The position numbers were made by a program, and so were the translations under genes. DNA of 50,246 nucleotides. It comes from an uncultured Saprospiraceae bacterium. Its GTDB lineage: Bacteria > Bacteroidota > Bacteroidia > Chitinophagales > Saprospiraceae. The stretch lies in NCBI GenBank assembly GCA_937928045.1, contig CALFWO010000009.1, positions 1 to 50,246 on the forward strand, in the 5' to 3' direction. Shown here one piece after another: positions 7,482 through 16,381 of this stretch; the stretch's first letter is position 1, and every line of letters begins with the position of its first letter. Under the pieces are notes generated by a model, which ran no database searches, was not told the DNA's origin, and was given only the letters and a program-made list of their open reading frames with translations.

Positions 7482-9854
7482 ATGAAGAACCAATTACAAT
7501 CCTTCATTATTCTTTTCATTTTAATGTTAAGCGTAAATTTTAATGCTAGTGCTCAATCTGAGTATACCCTAAGTGGTTATGTAAAGGATCAAGCGACCGG
7601 AGAAACTTTGCCCTTTGCTAATATTTATGTGCAAGATGATGTTAACAAAGGCACTTCCACAAATGCCTATGGTTTTTTCAGTTTGACTTTGACAAAAGCC
7701 GAATACAAGATTGTGTATTCTTATTTGGGATACAATGACAAAATAGAAATAATCGATTTGTCCAAAGACTTAGTCGTGAATATTGAAATGACTTCTGGAA
7801 TTGAATTGTCTGATGTAATTGTTACAGCTAAGGAAGCAAATAACAATGTGGAAGGAACGGAAATGGGAACTGTAGAAATTCCCGTGGATGAAATCAAATT
7901 TTTACCCGCATTGTTAGGCGAAGTTGATATTTTAAAAACACTTCAATTGTTACCTGGAGTAATGTCTGCAGGCGAAGGGACTTCTGGTTTCTATGTTCGC
8001 GGAGGTGGGCCAGATCAAAACTTGGTTTTATTAGATGAAGCCGTCGTTTATAACAGCGGTCATTTGCTCGGATTCTTTTCCGTTTTTAACGCGGACGCCA
8101 TAAAAAATACAACACTCATCAAAGGAAATATGCCCGCAAGTTATGGCGGAAGAGTCAGTTCTGTTGTTGACATTCAAATGAAAGAAGGCAACATGAAGAA
8201 CTATAGTTTGGAAGGTGGCATAGGCATAATTGCTTCGAGGTTAACTTTTCAAGGACCAATTCAAAAAAACAAATCATCCTTTATCATTTCAGGAAGAAGA
8301 ACCTATGGTTTTGATTTGGCACAGCCTTTCTTAAAAGGAACCAATGTAGAAGGAACGAACTATCATTTCTTTGATTTAAACACAAAATTGAATTATCGTT
8401 TTTCTGATAAGGATCGATTGTATTTAAGTGGATATTTTGGTCGCGATGTTTTAGTTTATAATTTAAAATCTCGGGATATTTTTTTCCGCATGCCTTATGG
8501 AAATGCTACGGCAACCTTGCGTTGGAATCACTTGTTCAATGACAAACTTTTCATGAATGTTTCTGCTATTTACAATGACTATGATTTTTCTTTTGAAGGA
8601 GGCCAATCGGATTTTGGCGTAAGTGTTTTCTCAGGAGTAAGAGATTATAATGGGAAAATTGATTTTGACTATTATCCATCTAATAAGCATGAGTTGAAAT
8701 TTGGTGTCAATTATAATTATCACAGATTGACACCTAATGTTGCAAACCTAGTTGCCAATGATGTTGAATTCAATAATGAACTTGAAGCCAAGTTTGCAAA
8801 CGAAACTGCTTTATATTTGCAAGACAATATGAAAGTCTCAAATAAATTAACAATTAATGCTGGTTTGAGATATTCATTATTTACGCAACTTGGACCCTAT
8901 ATAAGCCCGTTTACAGGAATCGCATATGAAAAAGGAGAGCCGGTCATAACTTATCAAGGTTTGGAACCTAGAGCAAGTGCAAAATTCACATTAAGCAAAG
9001 ATGCTTCGGTCAAGGCTGGAGTAAGTTTGAACAATCAATATTTACATTTAGTTAGTAATTCCGCCAATACATTGCCCACTGATGTTTGGGTGCCTAGTAC
9101 CGAGTTGGTTAAGCCTCAAAGAGGAATTCAATATGGTCTCGGTTATTTTAGAAATTTTAAAGACAATGTTTTCGAAGCTTCTATCGAAACTTATTATAAA
9201 GATCTAAAAAATCAGATTGATTATCGAGAATCTTACGTCCAGAATCCGGCTTTCGATGTTGAGAATGATTTTGTATTTGGAAAAGGAAGATCTTATGGAG
9301 CAGAATTTTTCGTTAGAAAAAACAAAGGAAAATTTACAGGCTGGGTAGGGTACACGCTTTCCCGAACAGAAAGGGAATTTGATGAAATAAACAATGGCGA
9401 AACTTATCCGGCAAAGTATGATCGGACTCACGATTTATCTGTTGTGGCGAATTTCAAATTGAGCAATCGCTGGCAATTCAGTGGCGTCTATGTTTTTGGA
9501 ACTGGAAACGCCTTTACACCTCTCCGAAGTTTTTATCTAATCGAGCAAAATTTTCAACCGAGATACGGCGAAAGAAACAGCGCTAGGATTGATGATTATC
9601 ATCGACTAGATTTGTCAGCCACGTTTACACCTAGAGGACGGGATTTTGAAGGCTATGCAGGGAGCTGGACCTTCGGTGTTTACAATGCTTACAATCGGTT
9701 AAATCCATTTTTTATCTACTACACGACTGAAACAGAAAATAACCTCGCTGCAGCTCAAGGCACTGCTATTAAAGTAGCATTGTTTCCAGTGATTCCGAGT
9801 ATAACCTGGAACTTTAAATTTAACTGGAAAAAGATTAAAGAAGAAAATGAATAA
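7482..9854 (+). CDS. TonB-dependent outer membrane receptor with N-terminal carboxypeptidase-regulatory-like domain
   Basis: Outer membrane importer of 790 aa. I start at the ATG at 7482, which gives a signal peptide ending at NASAQ; the open frame extends 23 codons upstream without a signal. Residues about 25-115 form the CarboxypepD_reg-like beta-sandwich (YTLSGYVKDQATGETLPFAN). The plug domain follows (GFYVRGGGPDQNLVLLDEAV, then ASYGGRVSSVVDI), and then the beta-barrel. It is the DUF4249-linked subtype rather than a SusC. It overlaps the next gene by eight bases, so receptor and lipoprotein are surely coexpressed. The substrate is unknown; neither protein shows a polysaccharide-utilisation signature, and no glycosidases lie nearby. 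Confidence 0.9.
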   Translation: MKNQLQSFIILFILMLSVNFNASAQSEYTLSGYVKDQATGETLPFANIYVQDDVNKGTSTNAYGFFSLTLTKAEYKIVYSYLGYNDKIEIIDLSKDLVVNIEMTSGIELSDVIVTAKEANNNVEGTEMGTVEIPVDEIKFLPALLGEVDILKTLQLLPGVMSAGEGTSGFYVRGGGPDQNLVLLDEAVVYNSGHLLGFFSVFNADAIKNTTLIKGNMPASYGGRVSSVVDIQMKEGNMKNYSLEGGIGIIASRLTFQGPIQKNKSSFIISGRRTYGFDLAQPFLKGTNVEGTNYHFFDLNTKLNYRFSDKDRLYLSGYFGRDVLVYNLKSRDIFFRMPYGNATATLRWNHLFNDKLFMNVSAIYNDYDFSFEGGQSDFGVSVFSGVRDYNGKIDFDYYPSNKHELKFGVNYNYHRLTPNVANLVANDVEFNNELEAKFANETALYLQDNMKVSNKLTINAGLRYSLFTQLGPYISPFTGIAYEKGEPVITYQGLEPRASAKFTLSKDASVKAGVSLNNQYLHLVSNSANTLPTDVWVPSTELVKPQRGIQYGLGYFRNFKDNVFEASIETYYKDLKNQIDYRESYVQNPAFDVENDFVFGKGRSYGAEFFVRKNKGKFTGWVGYTLSRTEREFDEINNGETYPAKYDRTHDLSVVANFKLSNRWQFSGVYVFGTGNAFTPLRSFYLIEQNFQPRYGERNSARIDDYHRLDLSATFTPRGRDFEGYAGSWTFGVYNAYNRLNPFFIYYTTETENNLAAAQGTAIKVALFPVIPSITWNFKFNWKKIKEENE

Positions 9855-10806
9855 GTCAATGAATTTAGAACTTGATCAAACGAAGGTTTTACTTCTACTT
9901 TTGACTATGATTATTTTTCATAGTTGTGAAACTGAATTCGTTCCAGAAGGGACCAATTTAGAACCAGAAATTGTAGTTGAAGGATATATCGAAGCTGGGG
10001 ATAATACTACGCCACCATTTGTCTTTTTAACGAAGTCTGTTTCTTTTTTCAACGAATTCGATCCATCGGCAATCGAGGATTTATTTGTTCATGACGCAGT
10101 TGTTACTGTCTCGGATGGAGACAGTGAACATTCATTAAATGAATATTGTCTAGAGGAAATCCCAGAACCAATTAGGCCTTTACTAATTGAAGCATTAGGT
10201 TTTGATCCGGACAGTTTGAATATTAACCTTTGTGTATACCTAGATCTTACAGGTGGGCTAGTTGGTGAAATAGGAAAGAGTTACGATCTCAATATTGCAC
10301 TCCCAGATGGAAATGTCCTAACATCCACGACAACTATTCCTCCTCATGTTCCACTCTTAGATCTTTGGTTCGTTAAACCGGCCGAAGAAGCACCTGATTC
10401 ACTTTTGGAATTAAGGGCTTCGATTAGTGATGCAGACGATAGGCTTGATTATTACCGCTATTTTACTGCAGTAAATGGGAATGCTTTCCGAGCACCATTT
10501 CAATCGGTCGTTGACGATGCATTTTTCGACGGGTCAGAATTCGAATTTCCTTTACCGAATGCAGAATTTTTGGAAGAAGATGCAGATTTTGAAACTTTTG
10601 GATTGTATCAAGTTGGAGATACCGCCCGAATAAAATGGGCCAACATGGATGAGGAACATTTTGAGTTTTGGTTGACGTTGGAATTCAATGCAGTAAGTCA
10701 AGGACCATTTTCCTCGTATACACAAGTGGAAACGAATATCAAAGGAGGATTAGGAATCTGGGGTGGTTATTCAATATCACAATATCAAATAGTAGTGAAA
10801 GAGTAA
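9847..10806 (+). CDS. DUF4249 family lipoprotein
   Basis: Surface or periplasmic lipoprotein of 319 aa with a hydrophobic leader ending in the lipobox FHSC (LLTMIIFHSCETEF). It is followed by the conserved LEPEIVVEGYIEAG and later IKGGLGIWGGYS segments that mark DUF4249. This family nearly always follows a TonB receptor of the preceding type and is presumed to act with it as a SusD-like accessory, though that role is not established. The ATG at 9847 overlaps the receptor stop. Both genes read as a two-gene operon ending before the gldC promoter element. Confidence 0.85.
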   Translation: MNKSMNLELDQTKVLLLLLTMIIFHSCETEFVPEGTNLEPEIVVEGYIEAGDNTTPPFVFLTKSVSFFNEFDPSAIEDLFVHDAVVTVSDGDSEHSLNEYCLEEIPEPIRPLLIEALGFDPDSLNINLCVYLDLTGGLVGEIGKSYDLNIALPDGNVLTSTTTIPPHVPLLDLWFVKPAEEAPDSLLELRASISDADDRLDYYRYFTAVNGNAFRAPFQSVVDDAFFDGSEFEFPLPNAEFLEEDADFETFGLYQVGDTARIKWANMDEEHFEFWLTLEFNAVSQGPFSSYTQVETNIKGGLGIWGGYSISQYQIVVKE

Positions 10807-10814
10807 TACTTTAG

Positions 10815-10822
10815 TATTTTTG
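10815..10822 (+). promoter_or_regulatory. -7 type promoter element before gldC
   Basis: TATTTTTG fits TAnnTTTG. It lies 22 bases before the gldC ATG, so gldC may be transcribed on its own. No -33 element was seen at the usual distance. Confidence 0.4.
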
Positions 10823-10844
10823 CCCAACTTTTAAAAAGGGAATT

Positions 10845-11186
10845 ATGGCTAACAAGAGAGAAAGCGCGATAAATATCAAAATTGGATTAGACGAACAGAA
10901 TGTTCCAGAGAAGATTACTTGGGCAGGATCAAATTTTGACGAGGGTAAAGAAAACGATGCAAAAGCAATGTTGGTCAGTTTTTTCGACAAGGAAAACAGA
11001 GAAACCTTGAAAATTGACCTCTGGACGACAGAAATGCAAGTGATGGAAATGGATCGATTTTTCTATCAAACACTGCGTGGAATGGCTGATACTTACTTTA
11101 AAGCCACAAAAAACCACCAACTTGCAACAGATATGCAGAAATTCGTACAATACTTTGGAGAACAAACGGAAATAATACCGAAGTAG
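10845..11186 (+). CDS. gldC: Gliding motility protein GldC
   Basis: A 113 aa soluble protein that matches GldC from start to end. Recognisable segments are ESAINIKIGLDEQNVPEKIT followed by W, the stretch AKAMLVSFFDKENRETLKID, and LWTTEMQVMEMDRFFYQTLR. GldC is one of the gliding gene products first found in Flavobacterium johnsoniae and is thought to support GldB; its biochemical role is not known. The usual partner gldB is not adjacent here. Presence of gldC together with T9SS cargo proteins in this window fits an organism with the gliding/T9SS machinery. Confidence 0.88.
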   Translation: MANKRESAINIKIGLDEQNVPEKITWAGSNFDEGKENDAKAMLVSFFDKENRETLKIDLWTTEMQVMEMDRFFYQTLRGMADTYFKATKNHQLATDMQKFVQYFGEQTEIIPK

Positions 11187-11237
11187 ACTAATTGGCATGA
11201 TTTTTCGTTATAGTCCTACCAAGAACTGACACGAATC

Positions 11238-11429
11238 ATGAAAACATTTACTTACAGAATCTCAGCCTATCTAATGGCAGCCTTTTTAGGCCTATCGTTT
11301 TATTTCACTTTATTTTACTTGATCAAGCTGTTTCCTGTTTTGGGAATTGCATTATTTTCAGGTATTATTTTGATGGCCGTATTTCTATTCTTAGAAAAAG
11401 ACGCAGTGCAATTAGAAGAAGCCAACTAA
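11238..11429 (+). CDS. Small membrane protein, unknown
   Basis: A 63 aa protein with two closely spaced hydrophobic helices (about residues 10-30 and 34-52) and an acidic tail (LEKDAVQLEEAN). I do not recognise it. It lies 51 bases after gldC in the same direction and may be cotranscribed. The clear membrane pattern and the lack of a competing frame support it as a real gene, though it could be a spurious short frame. Confidence 0.5.
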   Translation: MKTFTYRISAYLMAAFLGLSFYFTLFYLIKLFPVLGIALFSGIILMAVFLFLEKDAVQLEEAN

Positions 11430-11486
11430 ACTGATTGTCCTTAATTCTGGCAGACTCATTGCATTAGTAAAACTATACTTAATGCT

Positions 11487-12629
11487 ATGAACATCGGCAA
11501 ATTAATCGCTTTTTTCCTCATTCTAATCGGTAATTCGCAAGAGGTAGTCTCTCAAGAAGCCCTGTTATCAATCCAGCAATTCCTCGACAACGAAGAAACC
11601 AAAAGGTTTGATTTTCAATACGGAGAGCAAGGAGTTAATTATATCAAAAGAAGCGGTTATCATACAGTTTCTGAATTACGTATTACTTACAACCTAAAAG
11701 GGCAAATACACAAGATAGGAATAGGATCTGCTCCATTAGCTCCTACAGATTACCAGTTGGAAGTATTTTACCAAAACGGTCTTATGGATTCAATTGCTTG
11801 CAATTTATCCAGTTGTAATGGCTATTGGACTTTTGACTATACAGAGGAAGGGGAGGTTTTAAGAGAATATTGGAAAACCAATGTGAATACACCATTCTTG
11901 GCTTGGCGGGAAGAATCCAGTTATGTTGATGGTAAGCTGGATCGAAAGAAAATCACAGAATACTGGAGTGCCATTGAAGATGATTATCAAATAGAAGTTC
12001 ATGAATTCGAATATTTCGAAGATGGTAAATTGAAAACTATTTATGACTCAGAATTTGGTGGTCATGGATATAGTAAGATTCATTTCGACTACAATGAAGA
12101 CCAGTTTGTAACGCTAAGGACGGAGTATTACACCGGTGGAGATTATACTAATTCGGAATATGATTTTACGCCTTTTACTTTTGACATTCCACAAAAGGAA
12201 GTTGCACATCCCTTCGATGTATTAAACTTTCTTGAAGGGATTCAATTTCCATTTTCCCTAAATAGAATTAAAGTGGCAATGTTAGCTTGGGAACAAGAAA
12301 ATCACATTTTAGAGAAAATTGAAGGCGTAGATGCGTTGTACTTCGATCATACCCAATCTACATTATTGACCTACGGCGATATTGTATCCAGTGACAAAGA
12401 AATATCTTCAAATGAACAATTCATTGTTACTCCCAATCCCTGTACTGATCGGTTTTCTGTACAATCAGCTGCTGAAATTACTAAACTCAAGTTGTTTGAT
12501 ATACAAGGAAGAATTATCCAAAAAGTCGCGCGTAATGAAATGAACATTGACAACCTGCCAAATGGAGCCTACTTTTTGGAAATCATATCTACTAATGGGG
12601 TCAGCCATCAAAGAATTGTTAAACACTAA
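11487..12629 (+). CDS. Secreted protein with T9SS C-terminal sorting domain
   Basis: A 380 aa exported protein. It has an N-terminal signal peptide ending near VVSQ, then a middle region of repeated Tyr/Glu-rich beta segments (for example EVHEFEYFEDGKLKTIYDSE and LRITYNLKGQIHKIGIG) resembling YD/RHS-like or YwqK-type beta repeats. It ends in a T9SS type A sorting domain (TPNPCTDRFSV, then LKLFDIQGRIIQ, then LPNGAYFLEI). It should be carried through the outer membrane by the T9SS and anchored or released. I do not recognise a catalytic domain. Confidence 0.75.
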   Translation: MNIGKLIAFFLILIGNSQEVVSQEALLSIQQFLDNEETKRFDFQYGEQGVNYIKRSGYHTVSELRITYNLKGQIHKIGIGSAPLAPTDYQLEVFYQNGLMDSIACNLSSCNGYWTFDYTEEGEVLREYWKTNVNTPFLAWREESSYVDGKLDRKKITEYWSAIEDDYQIEVHEFEYFEDGKLKTIYDSEFGGHGYSKIHFDYNEDQFVTLRTEYYTGGDYTNSEYDFTPFTFDIPQKEVAHPFDVLNFLEGIQFPFSLNRIKVAMLAWEQENHILEKIEGVDALYFDHTQSTLLTYGDIVSSDKEISSNEQFIVTPNPCTDRFSVQSAAEITKLKLFDIQGRIIQKVARNEMNIDNLPNGAYFLEIISTNGVSHQRIVKH

Positions 12630-12776
12630 CAAACTCGTTCCTACTTACCGCCTGTATTTGATACCAATACAAGAATATTTGCTTCACATCTACAAGGCAA
12701 TTAACTAGTTAAGTCTATTCTGAAATTTTTCTTTTTTCTCAAAGGAAAATTAGGCCTTCATCTTTGTAATTTTTTA

Positions 12777-12784
12777 TACTTTTG
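12777..12784 (+). promoter_or_regulatory. -7 type promoter element of the SRP RNA gene
   Basis: TACTTTTG fits TAnnTTTG and ends six bases before the first base of the paired RNA ends at 12790, which is the expected distance to a transcription start. Confidence 0.5.
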
Positions 12785-12789
12785 CGGCT

Positions 12790-12882
12790 GGTGAGGGTCA
12801 TATGACTAGCTCCTTTCGAACTCCCCCAGGGCAGAAATGCAGCAAGGGTAGAGAGTTGAGCGGTTCGATATGATTCCTCACC
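12790..12882 (+). ncRNA. ffs: Small bacterial signal recognition particle RNA (4.5S type)
   Basis: About 93 bases that fold as one long hairpin. The ends pair as GGTGAGG (12790-12796) with CCTCACC (12876-12882), extended by TCATAT with ATATGA. The apex has the domain IV core: CCCCCAGGGCAGAAATGCAGC then AAGGG, with a GAAA tetraloop closed by GCA/TGC and the asymmetric GCAGCAA internal loop that binds Ffh. The RNA directs inner-membrane proteins to the Sec/YidC machinery. It sits in an otherwise gene-free gap with its own promoter element. Confidence 0.9.
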
Positions 12883-12909
12883 TTCTTCTTCACCTTTCAC
12901 TTCTTTCTT

Positions 12910-13566
12910 ATGAAATTTTTCGTTGATACAGCAAGCTTAGATCAAATCAAAGAAGCTCATGACTTGGGTATATTGGATGGCGTAACCACCAATCCTTCGT
13001 TAATGGCTAAAGAAGGTATTTCAGGAGAGGCAAATGTGATGAAGCATTACAAAGACATCTGTGAAATCGTTTCTGGCGATGTTTCCGCAGAAGTCATCAG
13101 TACAGATTTTGCTGGAATGGTGGAAGAAGGAAAGCGATTAGCTGGAATTGCGCCAAATATCGTTGTAAAAGTGCCAATGATTAAGGATGGTGTTAAGGCA
13201 ATGTCCTATTTCACCGAGCAAGGAATCAAGACCAATTGTACATTGGTGTTTTCAGCAGGTCAAGCCATCTTAGCCGCAAAGGCTGGCGCAACATATCTTT
13301 CTCCTTTTGTTGGTCGAGTAGATGACATCAATTGGGATGGAATTAGTTTGATTAGAGAGATCGCCGAACTATATGCCATTCAACAATTCGAAACTGAAAT
13401 TCTAGCAGCTTCTATTAGAAATTCCAAGCATATAGTTGATGCTGGTTTGGCAGGAGCAGATATCATTACTTGTCCATTAAGCTCAATGCTTGGATTGTTG
13501 AAACATCCATTGACTGACATTGGTTTAGCCAAGTTCCTCGCTGACCACAAAAAGGCAAACAGCTAA
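12910..13566 (+). CDS. Transaldolase / fructose-6-phosphate aldolase family protein
   Basis: A 218 aa enzyme of the short transaldolase (TalC/FSA) subfamily, a single TIM barrel. It has the opening [20 protein letters not shown], the [14 protein letters not shown] motif, the Schiff-base lysine in IVVKVPM (K87), and [14 protein letters not shown]. Length and the lack of extra helices fit the decameric short form rather than the 320-390 aa transaldolases. It probably serves the non-oxidative pentose phosphate pathway. Sequence does not separate transaldolase from fructose-6-phosphate aldolase activity with certainty. It lies 27 bases after the SRP RNA and could share its transcript. Confidence 0.9.
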   Translation: MKFFVDTASLDQIKEAHDLGILDGVTTNPSLMAKEGISGEANVMKHYKDICEIVSGDVSAEVISTDFAGMVEEGKRLAGIAPNIVVKVPMIKDGVKAMSYFTEQGIKTNCTLVFSAGQAILAAKAGATYLSPFVGRVDDINWDGISLIREIAELYAIQQFETEILAASIRNSKHIVDAGLAGADIITCPLSSMLGLLKHPLTDIGLAKFLADHKKANS

Positions 13567-13626
13567 ATAGCTTTATTTCTTTTATAGGTTGGGAAAAAAC
13601 TCCGCACTTGTCATTAGACGCAGATG

Positions 13627-14490
13627 CTAAATCCTGCTCAATACAAGCTCTACAAGATTTTCTATTGTTTCTTGAGGCCTCTCACTAAATGTTCCATTGG
13701 CTCTATTTGCTAGTAGTGCATTAAAACTAATCGCATCATGGCCTAGCATTCTTGCCATTCCATAAATTCCCGCAGTTTCCATTTCAAAATTAGTGATGCG
13801 GTGATCTTTATACCTGAACATTCTTAAGCTCTGTAGGTAATCCGTCTGAAAGACCTTTCCTCGAAGCTGCCTGCCTTGAGGCGCATAAAACCCTGGACAA
13901 GTTGCAGTTATTCCCTTAGTAAGGCCATCTGCCATTTTTTCCAATAAAGTGCCAGATCCTTTTGCTACATATGGTTTTATCGGAAAATTTATTTTCCCAT
14001 AATTCTGTAATTCATAACCAATGATCGTTTCTTCTGGATCAATCTCATATTTATAAAAATGCATCAATCCATCAAGACCTAGTCCGTGCGAAGAAGCCAA
14101 AAAAGTATCCACTGGAATATCTGGCTGTAATGATCCTGAAGTTCCGATTCTTATAAATTGAAGCTTTGTAAATTCTGATTTATCTTCTCTAGTTGCTAAA
14201 TCAATGTTGAATAACGCATCAATCTCATTGATGACAATGTCGATATTGTCGGTACCAATCCCAGTAGAAATAACTGTGACAGGTTTATGATTAAAAACTC
14301 CAGTATGCGTCTTAAATTCGCGTGTCTGAACTCTGAAGTCGATTCGTTGAAAATGACGGGATACCGTATCCACTCGTCCAGGATCTCCAACAAGTATTAT
14401 TGTTGGAGCAATCTGTTTGGCTGATAAATTCAGATGATAGATGGTTCCGTCAGGACGAATAATTAATTCGGAAGGTGGATGAAAGGCCAT
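13627..14490 (-). CDS. Nucleoside phosphorylase (uridine phosphorylase-like)
   Basis: A 287 aa member of the PNP/UDP phosphorylase family 1, which splits nucleosides with phosphate into base and ribose-1-phosphate for salvage. Signatures are IILVGDPGRVD (phosphate binding), ISTGIGTDNIDIVINE, FIRIGTSGSLQPDIPV and the nucleoside-binding NFEMETAGIYGMA. The spread of motifs fits the uridine phosphorylase branch, but the base specificity is inference. Its start is only 25 bases from the start of the divergent ArsC/Spx-like gene, so the two promoters must overlap. Confidence 0.88.
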   Translation of the reverse strand: MAFHPPSELIIRPDGTIYHLNLSAKQIAPTIILVGDPGRVDTVSRHFQRIDFRVQTREFKTHTGVFNHKPVTVISTGIGTDNIDIVINEIDALFNIDLATREDKSEFTKLQFIRIGTSGSLQPDIPVDTFLASSHGLGLDGLMHFYKYEIDPEETIIGYELQNYGKINFPIKPYVAKGSGTLLEKMADGLTKGITATCPGFYAPQGRQLRGKVFQTDYLQSLRMFRYKDHRITNFEMETAGIYGMARMLGHDAISFNALLANRANGTFSERPQETIENLVELVLSRI

Positions 14491-14515
14491 TTGCTTAACT
14501 TAAATTTAGACAAAT

Positions 14516-14872
14516 ATGAAGAAAATAGTTCACCTCTCCACTTGCAATACTTGTCAAAGAATTATTAAATCCTTAAACAATGGCGAAGGGTTTGAAATGC
14601 AAGATATAAAAGCCAAGAACCTTTCTGCCAAACAATTAGATGATCTCAAAGAAAAGGTAGGTAGCTATGAAGCAATGTTTAGTCGTAGAGCCATGAAATA
14701 TCGAGGTTTAGGCTTGAATGAAATGGAACTTGGCGAAAAGGATTATCGAGACTGGATATTGAAAGAGTATACTTTTTTGAAACGACCAGTTATCATCATT
14801 GATGAGGAAGTCTTTGTTGGAAATTCCAAAAAGACCATTGAAGCTGCTCAAAAGAAACTCGCAAATGCTTGA
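14516..14872 (+). CDS. ArsC/Spx family thioredoxin-fold protein
   Basis: A 118 aa protein with the N-terminal STCNTCQRI motif (a CxxC pair) and LKRPVIIIDEEVFVGNSKK near the end, both typical of the arsenate reductase/Spx/YffB fold. True glutaredoxin-coupled arsenate reductases have a CX5R active site with three arginines; here the second cysteine and overall shape are more like Spx/YffB-type members, so arsenate reduction should not be assumed. It overlaps the start of hemF by eight bases, so both are coexpressed. No arsenic genes lie nearby. Confidence 0.8.
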   Translation: MKKIVHLSTCNTCQRIIKSLNNGEGFEMQDIKAKNLSAKQLDDLKEKVGSYEAMFSRRAMKYRGLGLNEMELGEKDYRDWILKEYTFLKRPVIIIDEEVFVGNSKKTIEAAQKKLANA

Positions 14873-15770
14873 TAAATCTATTATTGCGGAAGCCTTCCGC
14901 CAATTGCAAGATCGGATCTGTGAATCCTTGGAATTATTAGATGGCTCGGGAAAATTTATAGAGGACAATTGGGATCGTGTGGAAGGTGGAGGTGGAAGAT
15001 CATGTACCATCCAAGGATCTTTAATTGAAAAAGGTGGGGTGAATTTTTCAGAAGTTCACGGTTCGCTGAGCGAAGGAGGCGCAAAAGCGCTAAAAACTTC
15101 GGCCGGTAAATTTTTTGCCACTGGAGTTTCTATTGTTTTACATCCATTAAACCCCTGGATGCCCATTATTCATATGAATGTGCGCTATTTCGAACTCGAA
15201 GGCGCTGCTTGGTGGTTTGGCGGAGGAATAGATCTTACACCACATTATATTGATCCCAAAGCTGCTGGGTTATTTCATCAGTCCTTGAAACATACTTGTG
15301 ATTTGCACCACAAAGATTTTTACCCAATATTCAAAAAACAAGCAGATGATTATTTCTATTTACCGCATCGAAAAGAGACTAGAGGAGTAGGCGGTATATT
15401 TTTTGACCGACTTGGTGTCGATCATGAATTAAACAAACAAGAACTTTTTGATTTTACATTAGCTGTTGGCGAATCTTTTATCAAATGTTATAAGCAGCAA
15501 GCAGCCTTGAAAAGGGATTTGAAATTCTCTGAAAAGGAACTAGCATGGCAATCCATGCGCAGAGGTCGTTACGTAGAATTCAATTTGGTTTGGGATAGAG
15601 GAACAAAGTTCGGATTAGAAACAGGAGGAAGAACAGAGTCGATTTTAATGAGTATGCCGCCAATAGCTAAGTGGGAATATGGGCACCAGGTAGATATCGA
15701 TAGTTTAGAAGATCAAACTTTAAAAGGATTAGCCAAGGGTATAGACTGGATTAGTCACAGCGCAGCGTAA
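14865..15770 (+). CDS. hemF: Oxygen-dependent coproporphyrinogen III oxidase
   Basis: Aerobic enzyme of heme synthesis converting coproporphyrinogen III to protoporphyrinogen IX. At 301 aa the length is normal. Signatures are WDRVEGGGGRSCTIQG, HPLNPWMPIIHMNVRYF, WWFGGGIDLTPHYI, RGVGGIFFDRLG and RRGRYVEFNLVWDRGTKFGL. I choose the ATG at 14865, overlapping the preceding ArsC/Spx-like stop, since sequence upstream in this frame belongs to that gene. It converges with a lipoprotein gene and overlaps it by 20 bases at the 3' end. Presence of HemF implies oxygen-dependent growth. Confidence 0.95.
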   Translation: MLDKSIIAEAFRQLQDRICESLELLDGSGKFIEDNWDRVEGGGGRSCTIQGSLIEKGGVNFSEVHGSLSEGGAKALKTSAGKFFATGVSIVLHPLNPWMPIIHMNVRYFELEGAAWWFGGGIDLTPHYIDPKAAGLFHQSLKHTCDLHHKDFYPIFKKQADDYFYLPHRKETRGVGGIFFDRLGVDHELNKQELFDFTLAVGESFIKCYKQQAALKRDLKFSEKELAWQSMRRGRYVEFNLVWDRGTKFGLETGGRTESILMSMPPIAKWEYGHQVDIDSLEDQTLKGLAKGIDWISHSAA

Positions 15771-16236
15771 TTGGCATGGTCTGAATTTCATTCGATACAT
15801 TTCCTGCTTGGTCAGTTAATCGAATCGTATAGAACAATTCATCTTCGGGAAAACTAGGGAGCGGTTCACAAAGCTGACTAATCGGAAATGGCGGCAAGCA
15901 ACAATCATTGTAAACGGCTAATTTTATAGTGCCTGATATTCCATATTTGTTATTAGAATTTGGAATGTCCGGTACATTAAAAACAAACGCCAATTCTCCC
16001 GTTCTGGAATCAATTAATTCAATATTAGGACCAGAATCACCTCCAGCTATATCTCCATCTCCATCAGTAAACGAGATGATTACACTCAAGGAATCATTCA
16101 AGGTATTTCCTTGTATCATACTGGATTTACTCTGAGAGACAAATTCTAAAACCGGCTCAATTGGATAGTCCGGCGGCTTCGTGCAAGCGGCAATAAGTAA
16201 AATCCAAAACCCAAGAAAATATTTCCAAGTGTGCAT
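15751..16236 (-). CDS. Lipoprotein, unknown
   Basis: A 161 aa protein with a hydrophobic leader and lipobox LIAAC (MHTWKYFLGFWILLIAACTK). An Asp/Gly-rich segment with a Ca-binding look (ISFTDGDGDIAGGDSG) comes next, and a cysteine pair NDCCLPPFP. FYTIRLTDQAGNVSNEIQT suggests a single Ig-like beta-sandwich of the kind common in Bacteroidota lipoproteins. No function recognised. It overlaps the 3' end of hemF tail to tail. Confidence 0.65.
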   Translation of the reverse strand: MHTWKYFLGFWILLIAACTKPPDYPIEPVLEFVSQSKSSMIQGNTLNDSLSVIISFTDGDGDIAGGDSGPNIELIDSRTGELAFVFNVPDIPNSNNKYGISGTIKLAVYNDCCLPPFPISQLCEPLPSFPEDELFYTIRLTDQAGNVSNEIQTMPITLRCD

Positions 16237-16381
16237 AAATCGGCTGTGTTCGCTATTGTATCAACGGAAGATAGGACTTTTTAGTTGTCTAATAAAATGG
16301 TTTTCTCTGTCGATATTTAGCTTTAATTCAAATTCATAGCTACAAATCATAGGTCAGCAGAAAAAACGCGATATTTGTAAC

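Noticed and set aside
14516-14872. Arsenate reductase for an arsenic resistance operon.
   Set aside because: No arsB, arsR or other arsenic gene is present; the gene overlaps hemF, and its motif fits Spx/YffB-type proteins as well.
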